A DNA stretch of 64,000 bases from Platerodrilus igneus (lineage: Eukaryota; Arthropoda; Insecta; Coleoptera; Lycidae), in assembly GCA_036346225.1 (NCBI GenBank), contig JARFIW010000663.1, forward strand, positions 744,001-808,000, in the 5' to 3' direction. Position numbers and translations under genes: made by a program. This document shows positions 21,440 to 32,575 of the stretch, one piece after another (positions within the stretch are counted from its first letter, which is position 1; each line of letters starts with the position of its first letter). The notes beneath the pieces are model-generated. The model saw only the letters and a program-made list of their open reading frames with translations. It ran no database searches and was not told where the DNA came from.

Positions 21440-23341
21440 TGAAACGTATTATATTTTCTTGATCGCTAACCCCAAACGGTCACATTCTTTCCTAAATTGA
21501 GCTTAACTAATGCTCTCTTCTTAATACATACATCTGACTCTAGAAGTTGGGGTCAGCAAAACAAAGTCTTCCGACGTAACTAGGGGTCTATTCCTTGGGT
21601 AGAGCTATGAGCAATGGGGGGGTAAGTCGAAATCTATGGAGGGTTACACTTAACAAAAAAAACAAACAGGCGCCACCAAGTCCAAATTGATTTATTTTAG
21701 GGCATAGCTATTTTTTAAGGGCGGACTTGGAGACCCAAAAAAGAGATCGCCTTCGTTGATACACAAACTTGTCTTAACAGAATAAGACGCTGTTCCTGTA
21801 AGAAAGAATAATAATTAAGTCACATAAAAAATGGGAACACTATTTGCGTCCCTCAAGTATACCTAAAAAGTATAGAGAATATTTTCTGCATAATGGGATC
21901 ATAAAATTTTAGTTCTTATTGCTTTTTGTTTACCAAGTCTGATCAGACTAGATCAGAATAAAAAAACTTTAAATGAAGAATATTAATTTACTAATAAGAA
22001 TTTTCTTGGTTTCAGTAAATAAAGTATCATTGTAATTAAATAAAAATAAAAATTTGAAGTACTTGCAAAACTGGTAGTAAAGGTTATCAACTAATCCTTA
22101 CTCAAATATTTTATAATTCTATGTAACTAAAATGCTAGAGTTTCTTTATAACCCAATCAGATCTGTGTGAGTCATTTACAAATGAATATACGAAATTTTC
22201 TCATTAATTTAACAAAGTTAAAATTAGTTTGAAGTCAAAATAATCACCAAGATATTCTCTAATGTTATCAATAGTGGTTGTACTAAAATGCTAAACATGT
22301 GTTAGCCATTGGGCAATTGTTGACAATAGTGAACAAACAAACAGGTGATGTAATAGCAGCTGTTAAATTACGTTGAAGCCACGTGTGATCACGTATTTAC
22401 GAAGCTAAGTGAAAGCAAATTTAATACTGGGGAAAACCAGCTTATTTACAGGTAAACTGAATAACAATTTTTGTACGTCTAACAAACAAAATGAAATAAT
22501 GTACTTTCAGAAGGAAAGTACTCAGGAAATCCTTAATTCTATTACGAACCCAAGAGCAGCAGTTGTCCCTTGATGTAATGGAAATTACCTCGCAGCGCGG
22601 GAACAGCAACTAATTATACTTGCTTTCCATGCTTTAACACAGGTGTAGGGGCAAAGCGGGTTCCTTACTTGGATCACGGCAGCATTACTTTGTAACGTAA
22701 TCTTCCGTTGTCTAAATTTATTTACTAAAATAATTTTTCATTGCGTAGCCGACAAATTAAGTTTTCTAAATTGTAACTTCAAAGGGATCATGTTGTCTCA
22801 AATTTTACAGTTGCGATTTTCGACGTGGTGTGCGATATATACGTTATCCATGCAGTTTTCTAATTTCTCGTTGGGATTTCAAATGTGTCGTTGCGAGTTC
22901 AAATGGGTCGTTGCGAGTTCAAATGGGTCGTTGCGCTAAATAAATTTTGTAAATTAGCTAATATGACAACGAATATACAAAATGTGGATTAGGTACTAAC
23001 CGTTACTCAGGAAGTGTTTCACAAACATAGAGCGACTCGGAGGTCACTCGCCATTCTCTTAGAATGCATCTTGACGCTACTTTTAACTATCGACGAGTGC
23101 GCTCGCTGCTTTCTTGTATGGTGGGAGGTTCCGGATTTTAGTTCTCGAACCTCTCACGCGCGCGCCAGTGGCTGTGAAATTACACCGAACTCGGAAACAA
23201 CTCGACTAATAATCCTTGATATTATAATACTATAAAAGTTTGATTGTTACTTGAATATTTATTTTAATTAATAAAGGTATTTTACTATTCATTGTACGTT
23301 TAATGAATGGATTCTCCTACTGCAAAAATAAAATTGTTACA
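21440..23341 (-). repeat. 5' LTR of family L
   Basis: On the minus strand it starts TGTAACAATTTTATTT at 23341 and ends ATACGTTTCA at 21440. The segment 21545-21860 is a clear inverted match to 59719-60010 in the solo LTR (shared words include AGAGCTATGAG and GGTCTATTCCTTGGG). At its left end, 22868-22936, is a 20-base tandem repeat (TCGTTGCGAGTTCAAATGGG). The outer boundary directly touches a (TA)n tract. Confidence 0.75.
22868..22936. repeat. 20-base minisatellite in the family L LTR
   Basis: Three and a half units; the two central ones, TCGTTGCGAGTTCAAATGGG, are identical and the first differs at a few bases. No counterpart was noticed in the solo LTR. Confidence 0.8.
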
Positions 23342-24368
23342 ATATATATATATTACTCAAATTTAGACCAGGGTAGAAAATTAATTAACTACATCAAATA
23401 ATTTTAATCACCGTGTATAAGGAATTTTATTAGATAATACGCTTTATTAAAAAACCGTGGAGCATAAAAATTTATTCGTTTCATTAAAAGAAGGGATTTA
23501 AATTATCCACTAAACGCTTTCTATAAAAAGAAGCAGAATTAAAATGCTCAACTTTTATGTAATTTAATTATTCCAAGTAAAGAAACAAATAGAAATTACG
23601 TGCAAAATTTATATTAATTAATTCAAGTTTTAAGTAACGAGTATTAAACAAAATGTACAAATAATAATTAATATTTAATTAGGATTCACTAAAAATTAAA
23701 GGGTAGAAGTCAATGCCATTCATTATTATTTTAATTGGAGTTAATTGAACGATTATTAAGGTATAATAAGCATAAAAGCCTGTGAAAATCCAAGGTTAAA
23801 ATACCACGAAATAAAGCTCTGAGAATTATGTTAAAACGTTCACACACCTGCGTATTTTTAAAGTCAATTTCAGTTTAATTTGTTTGGATAAACATGCAGA
23901 TTCTGTGTTTATTGCAAACGGTTGGATAAACCGTAGCTTATATTAACGGGAAGGTTAGATGTGGGGTTATTTAACTCGAGTTAGTCACGTCGCGAGTCCA
24001 CGTGTAGTTTAGATAACCGATAATACAGAAGATCGATTTGTACCATTCAGACCAAGGTAGAAAAGGAAGGAGAAAATGTGTCAAGCAGAGACACTAATAA
24101 TTAAAGGCGTGATTTGTGTAGCGTCACGAGGGTCACGATTGGTTGAAAATAAGATGCAAACATGAGAGGTGTAAACATAACATTTCTGTATAAAATTTAA
24201 TTAGTTGTTCTTAGGCGTTGCGAGCCGTGTGGAAATTTCATAGATTTTAAACTTGGACGTGTGCAAATTTTGTAGAATCGCGTGCCGAGACGTCGAAAAG
24301 GGAACAGAGAATGCGAAATTCTAAAAATTGGCCGTTGTGGGGACAAAACCGACATGCAGGCGAGCTAT

Positions 24369-24376
24369 TATATAAA
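24369..24376 (+). promoter_or_regulatory. TATA box of unit X(A)
   Basis: TATATAAA is followed by CCCGGACTT. The equivalent position holds TATATATA at 54796 in X(B) and TATATAAA at 60762 in X(C), within conserved surroundings (GACAAA...CGAC upstream). Conservation across copies argues for a real promoter. Confidence 0.5.
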
Positions 24377-25479
24377 CCCGGACTTTAAACAGTTTCGCTC
24401 TCTTAGATTTTTGATTCAATACTTGAAACAGTTTGCTTTTATATTTTGTGATTATTGAATACTTTAAAACAGTTTGCTCTTTACGTGCTACGATACAAGT
24501 CATTATGCATTAGTGCACTTAGAAAAGAAGATACAAGGTAATAAAGTCTAGTTATATTTGCGAGTATTACTGTACCAATTATCCAAAATTTTTAACGATA
24601 AATGAATAAACAAAAGTAGGCAGTTTTGGGTATAGCGTGAAAGAATTAGGAATTTCTTTGGTATTTTTCGGGGGTGTTAATAATCAAATGTTATTCGTAA
24701 TCGTGACTGGATCCACAAAACAAGATTTTGAAATACTTAGATGAGTTCCTGAGAAGCTCTGAAACAACTTTAGTTGAATGGTGGTGTAGAAAATTTTAAA
24801 AGCGTTCAGAATCAGAAGCCGTAAACATAACCCAGTTGGAATGGTGTGATTAACAAAGGACGATGTACATTGAAGCCACGAGTGCATTAACCTTCAGGTA
24901 ACTTATGCTTTGTTGTTCGATTTTTGATATTTTGGTGTGTGTTGAATAACTTTATAATTTGTTTGCTAAAAAATGGACAGTAGTGAATTTGTACAAACAA
25001 CAAATTTCTAATTTTAAGGTGAAATTTTCTTGTTTAAGTAGAAAGGGGTATTTAGCAGTTTATGTTTTGATTATGATGAAAATTTGGGTCTGTCTTTGAG
25101 CTCAATTAGACTAACCTGTTTAATTAACGTAAAGGGGTGGGAGATGCTCCCTTTGTACTCAGACTCAGGTCTGCAAATATTGTTAAATTAATTAGTAGTC
25201 ATCCTACAGGGACTTTAATTCTGGATGCAAATTAAAATGATGACAAATTTAATCTTGAAATTTTATGATACTGAAATTTATGCTACAATTTAATTTTGAA
25301 ATTTTAATGTATTATGAATATTGATGTAAATAGAGTTAACGTTGATATTTGTGGTAGGAATGTGTTTGTTTTTTTTATGAATGAGGATGAAAGTTTTAAC
25401 TAGGTGAGCAGCCGAGTCGGAAAGAGTAAAGAGGCGATTATCAGAAGAGATTCAACAGGGCGAGAATCACAGCAAATCT

Positions 25480-25503
25480 TGGTGCCCAGTTTGAGAGGCT
25501 CGA
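25480..25503 (+). promoter_or_regulatory. Primer-site-like cassette in X(A)
   Basis: TGGTGCCCAGTTTGAGAGGC resembles the lysine-tRNA complement, is preceded by ATCACAGCAAATCT and is followed by a second, degenerate GGTGAGGCTAATG block and TCACAGC. It is the weakest of the cassettes. Confidence 0.45.
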
Positions 25504-25568
25504 ATATTTTTTTTACTCTGGTGAGGCTAATGGTGAGGTTTCACAGCTATATATATATATATATATAT

Positions 25569-27455
25569 TGGTGTGATAAGGGGTTGTTTAGAGGTGTATT
25601 GAATAGCAAAGGTCGCGTAGTAACCATAAATTGCAATAGGAATCAGAAAACTGCATTTATTTAGCAGAAAATTAAGTAATTCATACATTATGTAAATAAC
25701 AAGCATTTAACACCCTGTATATAGACCATAATTAGCTTTAAACGATGCAAGAAAGCATATCTCACAACAATAGAACGCGTATTTAGCAAAAAAAAAATAG
25801 GTAATTCATACATTAGGTAAATAGCAAGTATTCAACACACTGTATATAGACCTTTATTAATTTTAAGTAATGCAAGTGCGCATACTTTTCAATAAAAGTA
25901 CGCGTAATCAAGAGAAATGATAGTAAATGTAATTAAACACGCATTGAAAAATGTTCTAATTAGTTATAAAACAAATACGAAGATAAGAGATAAAACCTAA
26001 CAAAGCTTTATGCAACTACGCGGAAACAATAAACATTTTTGATAAGAAAACGCAATTTTCAAACACGCATAAAAATACATAAACGAAAGTAGAATTAAGG
26101 TTACATCATTTATTTTGTTCAGTTATCCAAAAAGGCAATATCTACACAAAACAACGTATGGTCAAGATAACGATGTATCAATAGCAAATAGATATTACAC
26201 GGAAAACCAAATAAATTACATCAGAAACAACTTTGAAATGCAGGAAATACAAGGACGTGGTTGGTTGAGATATCTACAAGACTTGTTGAAAACCCAGCCC
26301 ACATGTTAGTGGGAACAGCCTATATTAACACAGAAAAATGATAAGGCGGGTCAGTTTAAAACTCAGGCAGGGCGAAACTGCGTTACTGCGAAACAGAAAG
26401 TCACGCGTAATTTTAAATATTCAATAAAATATCAAGTGTAAGTGATAAAGTGCAACGACTACGAAAACTTCTTTTGCCGTTTAACGGCTTCGAATGTTGA
26501 TGATATGAATTCTAATTGGTGGTACATTTTTGAATACTTCGAATCTGGGATATAATAATTCAAATGTGTGGATAGATAAAATAATTTAAATGTGTTGATG
26601 AAAATAATACGAATTTGGCGATATAACATTTCGAATGTGTCGACAAGAAGAATATTCGAATGTGTTAATGATAATAATTCAAATTGGTGGTGTATTTTTG
26701 AATAATTCAAGTATGCGTCGATAAGAACAATTCAAATCTGGGTCAATATAATATTACAATTCAAATCAGCGTCAACAATTATATTTTGGTACAATTCTGG
26801 TACAATTTTGAGTTGCAAGATTCAAGGCATATGAAATAAAGAAGCACGAAGTAATTTTTGGAAAACGACGGGTGACTGTACTCAAACACTGGTTCAACGA
26901 AAGGTTCAACAAAGGGGTGTTGATCCACAACCCGAACAAGCCGTAGCAGGTCAGATTTATTTAATTTTAAGATATTTTTCTATTTAAATTTCAATACTGA
27001 ATTTATTCAATTTATATAAACTTGTGATAAAGTCAACAACAAACATTGCATACATTAAACTTACGTAATGTATTATAAAGGGGTCTAAAACGTTCCAGGT
27101 TTCATTGATAAAAAGAGGTAGTTTTTGGTGACTAGATTGAATTCAAAGCATATAAATTTTGGGATAAATGATACACATGATATTGATTGATTGAAGGGTG
27201 TATTTTAATATTTTTCAAAAATTGTAAATAATATTTCTTCGCTTTATCAATTCAAACGAATAGGTAATCATAAAGAGGTGGAGAAGGAAAAAATTGATCA
27301 TCGTAACGTTGTGCACTCTGTGTAGATTAAATAGGGCTAGCCGTAACATAATAATAAAATTAGTAAAATTAAATTTGATTTGAGAACACAGAGCGGTGGA
27401 GTTAAGTAAAAACGTCATTACACCGAGTACGGCGTTATCATATCAATATATTGGA
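25569..27455 (+). repeat. LTR-like unit Y, copy A (right part replaced)
   Basis: It starts TGGTGTGATAAGGGG right after (TA)n. Similar units are Y(B) 56057-58003 and, inverted, about 49525-51300. Inside are two tandem units of about 125 bases (25677-25915), each with a CACCCTGTATATAG-like motif, and a minisatellite with ATTCGAATGTGT words at 26480-26760. At 27437-27455 it shares CCGAGTACGGCGTTATCATAT-like sequence with the inverted copy, and a TATATAAGG follows at about 27456. No coding content was found. Confidence 0.5.
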
Positions 27456-27641
27456 ATATATAAGGGCACAAGTGAACTCATAGATTGAGAGCTTTTGAAT
27501 AAGAGAAAACAAATTTATTTAATTAGGGAGTTGGAATATTTTTAACAAATTATTTTTTTTTAACTTAAGAAGTGTATAATAATGTAGGATCAATGTCATT
27601 TAGCCAAGGATAGTGTAACATAATATTTGTATAAACACAGG

Positions 27642-28453
27642 GTAAAACAAATAATAAGTGGGATTTGAAGTGAAATTGAACAACTAAAAACGAAAGTTAG
27701 AATTTTTTGTGAGGAGGAGATCAATGGAAAAATAACTGAGGTGAGTGAGTCATGTAGAGACCAGATAGGCAGAGTTGAGAGAGAGGTGACAAGGATTAAA
27801 TAAAATATAAGTGCTTTAGCGGAGGAGAGTCCAAGGTTGTTCGCGAGTAATATTTCAGAAGAACAACAAATGAAATTTTATGAAGACAATAGGGTGAATC
27901 CACAGATTTTTATAAATAACATCCGGACGTTAGTGCGTAATTTATATGACGAACAAGCTAAATTAAATGTAGTAAAGGCTTTGTTAAAAGATAACGCAGA
28001 AGCCTGGTATAGTTTGGTAGGGTCAGATATCGAGTCATATTTAGATTTTGAGGAAAAATTTCTCAAGTATTATTGGAGTGATCATAGGCAGGATCAGGTT
28101 AGGGATGATCTAATTGCAGGGAGATACAAGAGAGAATTTGGAGGATCTCGGGAACAATATGCGATTAGAAAATATAGCATCGCTAAGCAATTAAATCCAC
28201 CTTTGACGGATCGTCAAATCATCAAATATTTGTCAAGACATTTTGAGGGTGGAGCAGATGAGTGGAGCAGGGAGACGTTAAGTGAAAAGATAGAGAGGAA
28301 TCAAACCGGAAGTTTGAGGAGATTAGGGAAATGGGTGAAGAATCAAAAAGAAGAGTTTAGCAGTTGAATGAAACATTAACTGGAGTTAGGGAGACGTTAA
28401 CTGAGAAGATAGAGAAGTCAACCAAAGAATTCTCCGATTTCAAAAATAGTTTA
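27642..28453 (+). pseudogene. Gag-like retrotransposon fragment
   Basis: The frame 27837-28367 (176 codons) has the layout of a Ty3/Gypsy capsid: RVNPQIFINNIRTLVRNLY, AEAWYSLVGSDIESYLDFEE, then KFLKYYW and REQYAIRKYSIAKQLNPPLT. In the same register upstream, after one stop, an acidic and basic helical section (EVSESCRDQIGRVEREVTRI) looks like a coiled coil. The frame stops at 28365 and KSTKEFSDFKNSL-like sequence runs to about 28453, directly against primer-site-like cassettes. It would be capsid protein; there is no zinc knuckle or pol. Confidence 0.7.
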
Positions 28454-28454
28454 A

Positions 28455-28600
28455 CAGTAATTATGGCGCCCAACGTGCGCAAGATTCGAGGTAACCAGAC
28501 AATAATTATGGCACCCCAATTACTGGGGCACGATTAATCAGGTATAACCTAATAGTAATTATGGCGACCCGAACGTGAGGGGCTCGATTCCAGATAAAAG
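28455..28600 (+). repeat. Three tandem primer-site-like cassettes after gag
   Basis: TTATGGCGCCCAACGTGCGC (28461), TTATGGCACCCCAATTACTG (28506) and TTATGGCGACCCGAACGTGA (28559) start units 45 and 53 bases apart. Each contains the lysine-tRNA complement pattern TGGC-CCC-AACGTG-GGGC-CGATT and is preceded by (A/G)TAATTA. A polypyrimidine TTTCTTTTATTTCAG splice-acceptor-like sequence follows at 28607-28621. Confidence 0.7.
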
Positions 28601-28739
28601 AAAACATTTCTTTTATTTCAGGATACTAGCGACTCGAGAGTAAAAGGTGTATTGTTGTAAATAATTTTAGTGATAGTTTTAGATATAATTTTGAGGTGTG
28701 TGTTGAACGGATGTTGAGAAAGGAGTAGCTTAGGAGTGA

Positions 28740-29030
28740 AGGCGTAGAAATTGGAAGTGACGATAGTGCGTTGTTTGAAAAATTAGGAAAAATGGAGGAA
28801 GCAGGAGGTAGTAAGGACCAATCAAGGACAGAATTGGGAGAGCGAGAAAATAAGCTGATAATGAGAATGTTAGAGGAAATTAAGTAAGAGGAATTATTAG
28901 GAGCAACCGAGGCAAAGATTTGAGCAAAAACATCACAGAATTGTCAGAATTTATGCAGCCCAACAGTGGAGCAAATTCGAGGTAGCCACACAATAATTAT
29001 GGCAGCCAATTGGTGGGGCACGATTAATGG
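28740..29030 (+). pseudogene. Second gag N-terminal fragment with two more cassettes
   Basis: The stretch 28742-28885 reads as a charged helical sequence (VEIGSDDSALFEKLGKMEEA and RMLEEIK) like the region in front of the capsid core at 27837. It is followed by two primer-site-like units at 28954 and 29000 (TTATGCAGCCCAACAGTGGA; TTATGGCAGCCAATTGGTGG). This looks like a duplicated cassette-plus-gag-start module. Stops are frequent. Confidence 0.45.
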
Positions 29031-29039
29031 CAAGTGACT

Positions 29040-29438
29040 CAAATTCAGCCACAAGGGCATCCCGTCGACGCGTTTTGCTCTAATTGGGGCTCATCAGAAC
29101 AGTAGTAGCAGAGTTGTAATATTTAATACAGACACCTTATGGGAAGTTCAGGATCACCTAGCTCACAATTTGTGTCTTCGTGTCGTTTCACCGGACATTG
29201 CAGGATTTTTGCAACAGTTGGCACGGAAGAGATCCGGCTCAACTGCCTTTTTCCATAGCCAAAAGTTATCATTTAAAAATTAAAAATTATAAAATTAAGG
29301 AATATTTTTGACAGTTACGTAGTCTAGATATGATGTAAATTTATATTTGCAATTGAACGTAATCGTAATAATGAGCCGTCCTAGATATCAGAATTGGAGA
29401 TAATGAAACTGTTTGAACAAAAAGATTAATTGTGTAAT
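29040..29438. other. Intergenic, no gene seen
   Basis: Moderately GC-rich near 29050-29250, then AT-rich. No motif was recognised; the junction with the hAT remnant falls near its right end. Confidence 0.35.
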
Positions 29439-29906
29439 TTAAATGCATGTTTGTTTACAACTATTTTGTACAGCAAAGAAAAGCATTTGTGGAATTTTTA
29501 TAATTTCTGCACTTACCTTAGTTTGCCACAATTCAGGTAGCGTTCTTTGAGTTATATCTCTACTGGTTCCAGGGTGGCTAAAGTTTTGGAATGTGTCACT
29601 AAAAGTACCGCTTATTTTCTGGTTGTATTTTCGTTTAAGGTATCGCTTTAACGTTGTAGTAGTGCCGCTTTTCACTTGAAGCTCTACGTGAACTTTTCTA
29701 TGTTTACATAGAAGACAAACAGCAACTTTAGAGTTAGGTTGTTGTGTAGACTTGAATTCATTATATATCTAAAATTTGCTTTTGCCTTTTTGAATTAGAA
29801 CAGTTTCTGGTGCAGATACACTTTTTCTAACATTTCTAACTTTTCTACATTTTTTGTATCAGGTGTATAATCTGGGTCTATTATCGTCACTGTCATAGTC
29901 TGCCAT
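29439..29906 (-). pseudogene. hAT transposase N-terminus with BED finger
   Basis: Reading minus from ATG at 29906, the protein starts MADYDSDDNR, has an early stop, then in the same frame VCLLCKHRKVHVELQVKSG followed by TTTTLKRYLKRKY. Cys-x2-Cys followed by GTTTLxxHLxxxH-like spacing is the BED zinc finger at the N-terminus of hAT transposases, with Tyr at the last ligand position. The frame ends at 29439 and no DDE core is found. The transposase would bind the element ends. Confidence 0.6.
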
Positions 29907-31017
29907 TGTTTAAATTTTTAACTTTAAGTCTAAATAATCGTTTCCTTCAAAATTGAAGCCCGGGCAATAACTGATAAAGCTTTTCAATCTTTTTCAATAA
30001 AGAAACTAACATCGGCTGATAGGGCTTGCGATTGGTTGGTCAAAACGGACAAATGTAACAACAATAAAAATAAAATTGAAACCAGTGCATAGCCATTAGA
30101 AATATAAATACAAATCCATATTCTAGGAAAAAATGTTGTAAATCTATTTAAGTATTATTTCTTTTAAAAGACAATATCGGATGGTTTTCGGAAAGAATCG
30201 TAAATCTACCTCAAACAGCGTTTACGTTTTTCATAATAAAATATAATAGTATTTATGGCACGGGCATGTCTGCTTACTATTTGCATTATACTGTGTTATT
30301 TTATGTCGGCATTGATTGAAAAGTTTATACCGCCATGAGTCATAAACTTCAACCCCTGGTTGAGAGAAAGTTTAGGGTCATTCTTCTGGAGTATCGGTTA
30401 CATCTAAAGACGTTGGTGCTAATGGTCACACTAAATAAATAGTAAAAATTATGGTGCCATGCGTTTTGTAACTCCATTTGTTAAGCGATTATGTACAAAA
30501 GGAAAGGAGATTAGTTTTTGCTACAAGGTCACATTTTTTAATATTAATAGAGAGCTGGTTTTTATACAAAAGTAAAAAATTCAAAATGATGAATTAGTAA
30601 TACATACTTAATTAAGAATTAAATTGTTTCGTTTATTCTAAAAACTTCTGTAGTCTCTAGACCGTGACCTCGGCTTGTATATGTTTAAGATGGTAATCAA
30701 CAAGACTTCTATTCATTAAATAAAATAAGCTTGTTTCTAACACAAAATTTTCAAAATCATTTCGAGTTTCTTTAATATCTAATACTATAGTTAAAAACAA
30801 GCAACAATTTGAAATAAGGAGCATCAAACAAATCGAACTAATCTAGAATTTTTTGATCTACAAACGTGTCTCGATGACAAAATTTATTAGATACGTAACA
30901 TTAGTACCTATTATATTTTTTATCTATTGGCTTAAAGTTCGATGACCATATACGTTAGGAAATCGTTCTATTTCTTATATACTTGCAACTAGAGATTTTT
31001 AAACTAAATTTTTATTT
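29907..31017. other. hAT 5' region, non-coding
   Basis: About 1.1 kb between the transposase start (29906, minus) and the GGTTCG-rich terminal region. It is AT-rich without a supported frame and is probably subterminal DNA of the same hAT copy. Confidence 0.35.
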
Positions 31018-31189
31018 AAAAAATCGAACTTTTCGAACTGAACCGGATCGAACCTTGAGCTAAGTTCGGTTCGGTTCGAAAAATTTGCCGGTCCGGTTCG
31101 AGGTTCGGTTCGAAAATAAAATGCCCGGTTCGGTTCGGTTCGAAAAATCGAACCGAACTTCGAACCTGTTCGGTTCGTGTCCATCCCTA
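31018..31189 (-). repeat. hAT-like terminus with GGTTCG-rich subterminal array
   Basis: On the minus strand the outermost sequence is TAGGGATGGACACGAACCG, a start typical of hAT inverted repeats. About 160 bases inside it consist of many direct and inverted GGTTCG/CGAACC words, as in the subterminal binding arrays of hAT elements. The opposite terminus was not found. Confidence 0.5.
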
Positions 31190-31439
31190 TTCAAAATGGG
31201 CCACTTCCATACGTGAAATTCTCAATTTAAACCACATTAAAATACCGAGACACGTCAGGTACAAAAACAGCATTCGCACAGAACTGCACTGTTTCTGTGA
31301 TGCATGTGAAGATGCATATGCATCATGCATTTGCATTAAGAGCGCAAATGAACATGGCAATTTACAAGTTCTTTTATTATGTGCAAAGGCAAAGCTTTCT
31401 CCTTTGTAGCTTTTAATCATTCCAAGGCTGGAACTTCAA
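31190..31439. other. Intergenic, no gene seen
   Basis: Short spacer between the hAT end and the BEL fragment, with clustered GATGCATATGCATCATGCATTT-type words near 31312-31336 that can fold on themselves. No gene was found. Confidence 0.4.
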
Positions 31440-32575
31440 TGAGCGCTAATTTTATCAAGGCTAGCACATAAAGTACAGAAGTCTCTCAGAATTAATTTTG
31501 ACGAAGTATTCTATTGGAGCATTCAACTATAGTGCTTGGTTGGTGACACATTCCTCTAAATCTTCTCAAAACATTTGTTGCAAATTGGGTATGTGAAATT
31601 CAAACAAATATTGATATATCAAAACGTGTTCGTTCTTATGACAATCCAGCAGACTTAGCAAGTCGCGGAATTAATCCAACTTCACTAATTTCTTGTGATC
31701 TGTGGTGGCATAGACCCAATTGACTAACCAGCAATGCAGTAGAGTGGCCCGTGTCGAGCATCTTGAATACACAAGATTGACCTGCATCGAAGTGTACAAA
31801 GGTATCGTTATTTGTAATACATAAATTCCATTTTCTTTCCATTTGACCGTTTTTCGAATTATAACAGATTAAGTCGTAGTATGGCATATTATTTCGTTTT
31901 ATAAGCCCCCTAAGAAAAAGGTTCTTATAAAAAATCGGAATGTCTTCATACCGATGAAATACACAAGGCCACCATGGCAATAGTTAAAATGATTGACAGG
32001 ATTTTTTCAGTTTAGAGTACATGTTGTTGTCTCAAGAGCTGTGCTTGCGTCCTAAGAGTCAATTGCTAAGTCTCAATCCATTCATTACAGAGGATGAAAT
32101 CATTAGGGTGGGTGGAAGGCTTAGATATTCTCAGTTTGACTTCGACAAGCAGCATGCTATATTGCTTCCTAAAAATCATCACTGCATTAAATTATTGCTA
32201 CGAGATAAGTATAAAAATTTATATCATGCTGGTCCGCAGCAAGTATTAGCATCAATTAGGAATACTTTCTGGCCTATTAGTGGAAAAAATACTTTAAAGC
32301 TAGTTGTGCGTGAATGCGTTACATGCTTTCGCGATAAGCCTATTACTTTGACGCCAATTATAGGTGATCTTTCTTCTGCAAGGGTTACTCCAGCATCTCC
32401 ATTTTACATAACAGGAGTTGACTATGCAGATCTCTATATCTTATATGATAGGCGAGGGTGTGGCAGTAAAATGTTAAAGGGATACGTAGCATTGTTCATA
32501 TGTTTTAGTATTAAAGCCATCCATTTAGAATTAGCAACAGAGTCATATACAGAATGTTTCATAGCAGTATTACGT
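31440..32575 (+). pseudogene. BEL/Pao RNase H end and integrase N-terminus/core
   Basis: Across several frames 31440-31790 reads as the end of BEL RNase H and linker: NPADLASRGINPTSLISCDL, WWHRPN, then NAVEWP. The frame 32021-32560 gives the integrase zinc-binding region (IIRVGGRLRYS, LRDKYKNLYHAGPQ with His ligands, CVTCF) and the core with the first Asp in ITGVDYADLYI and KAIHLELATESYTECFIAVL. The sequence is cut at about 32575 just before the second catalytic Asp. The 31795-32020 interval is degraded. Confidence 0.82.

Larger units (their letters stand above)
17297..23341 (-). mobile_element. Ty3/Gypsy element of family L, 3'-truncated
   Basis: Read on the minus strand from 23341 leftwards: a 1.9 kb 5' LTR, a lysine-tRNA-like primer site, a repetitive leader, gag with zinc knuckles, protease, RT and part of RNase H. 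Sequence similarity to Gypsy ends near 17297, so integrase, the polypurine tract and the 3' LTR are absent. There is no env. A solo LTR of the same family lies at 58421-60231. Confidence 0.82.
23353..25547 (+). repeat. LTR-like unit X, copy A
   Basis: It begins after a TA tract with TTACTCAAATTTAGACCAGG and ends TCACAGC before the next TA tract. It closely matches copies at 53680-56046 and 58019-61941 over most of its length. It contains TATATAAA at 24369-24376, a splice-donor consensus TTCAGGTAAC (GT at 24898), and one primer-site-like cassette TTGGTGCCCAGTTTGAGAGG at 25479. No protein is encoded. The order promoter, then primer site, then TA-flanked CACAGC(A) end is what I use to call it an LTR; the left end lacks the expected TG. 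Confidence 0.55.

Noticed and set aside
28455..28600. CRISPR-like array
   Set aside because: Regularly spaced short repeats, but they are imperfect, match a tRNA-derived primer site, and lie in a eukaryotic retrotransposon context.
31018..31189. Telomere-like array
   Set aside because: The repeated word is GGTTCG in both orientations, not the insect TTAGG repeat, and it is bounded by a hAT-type terminus.
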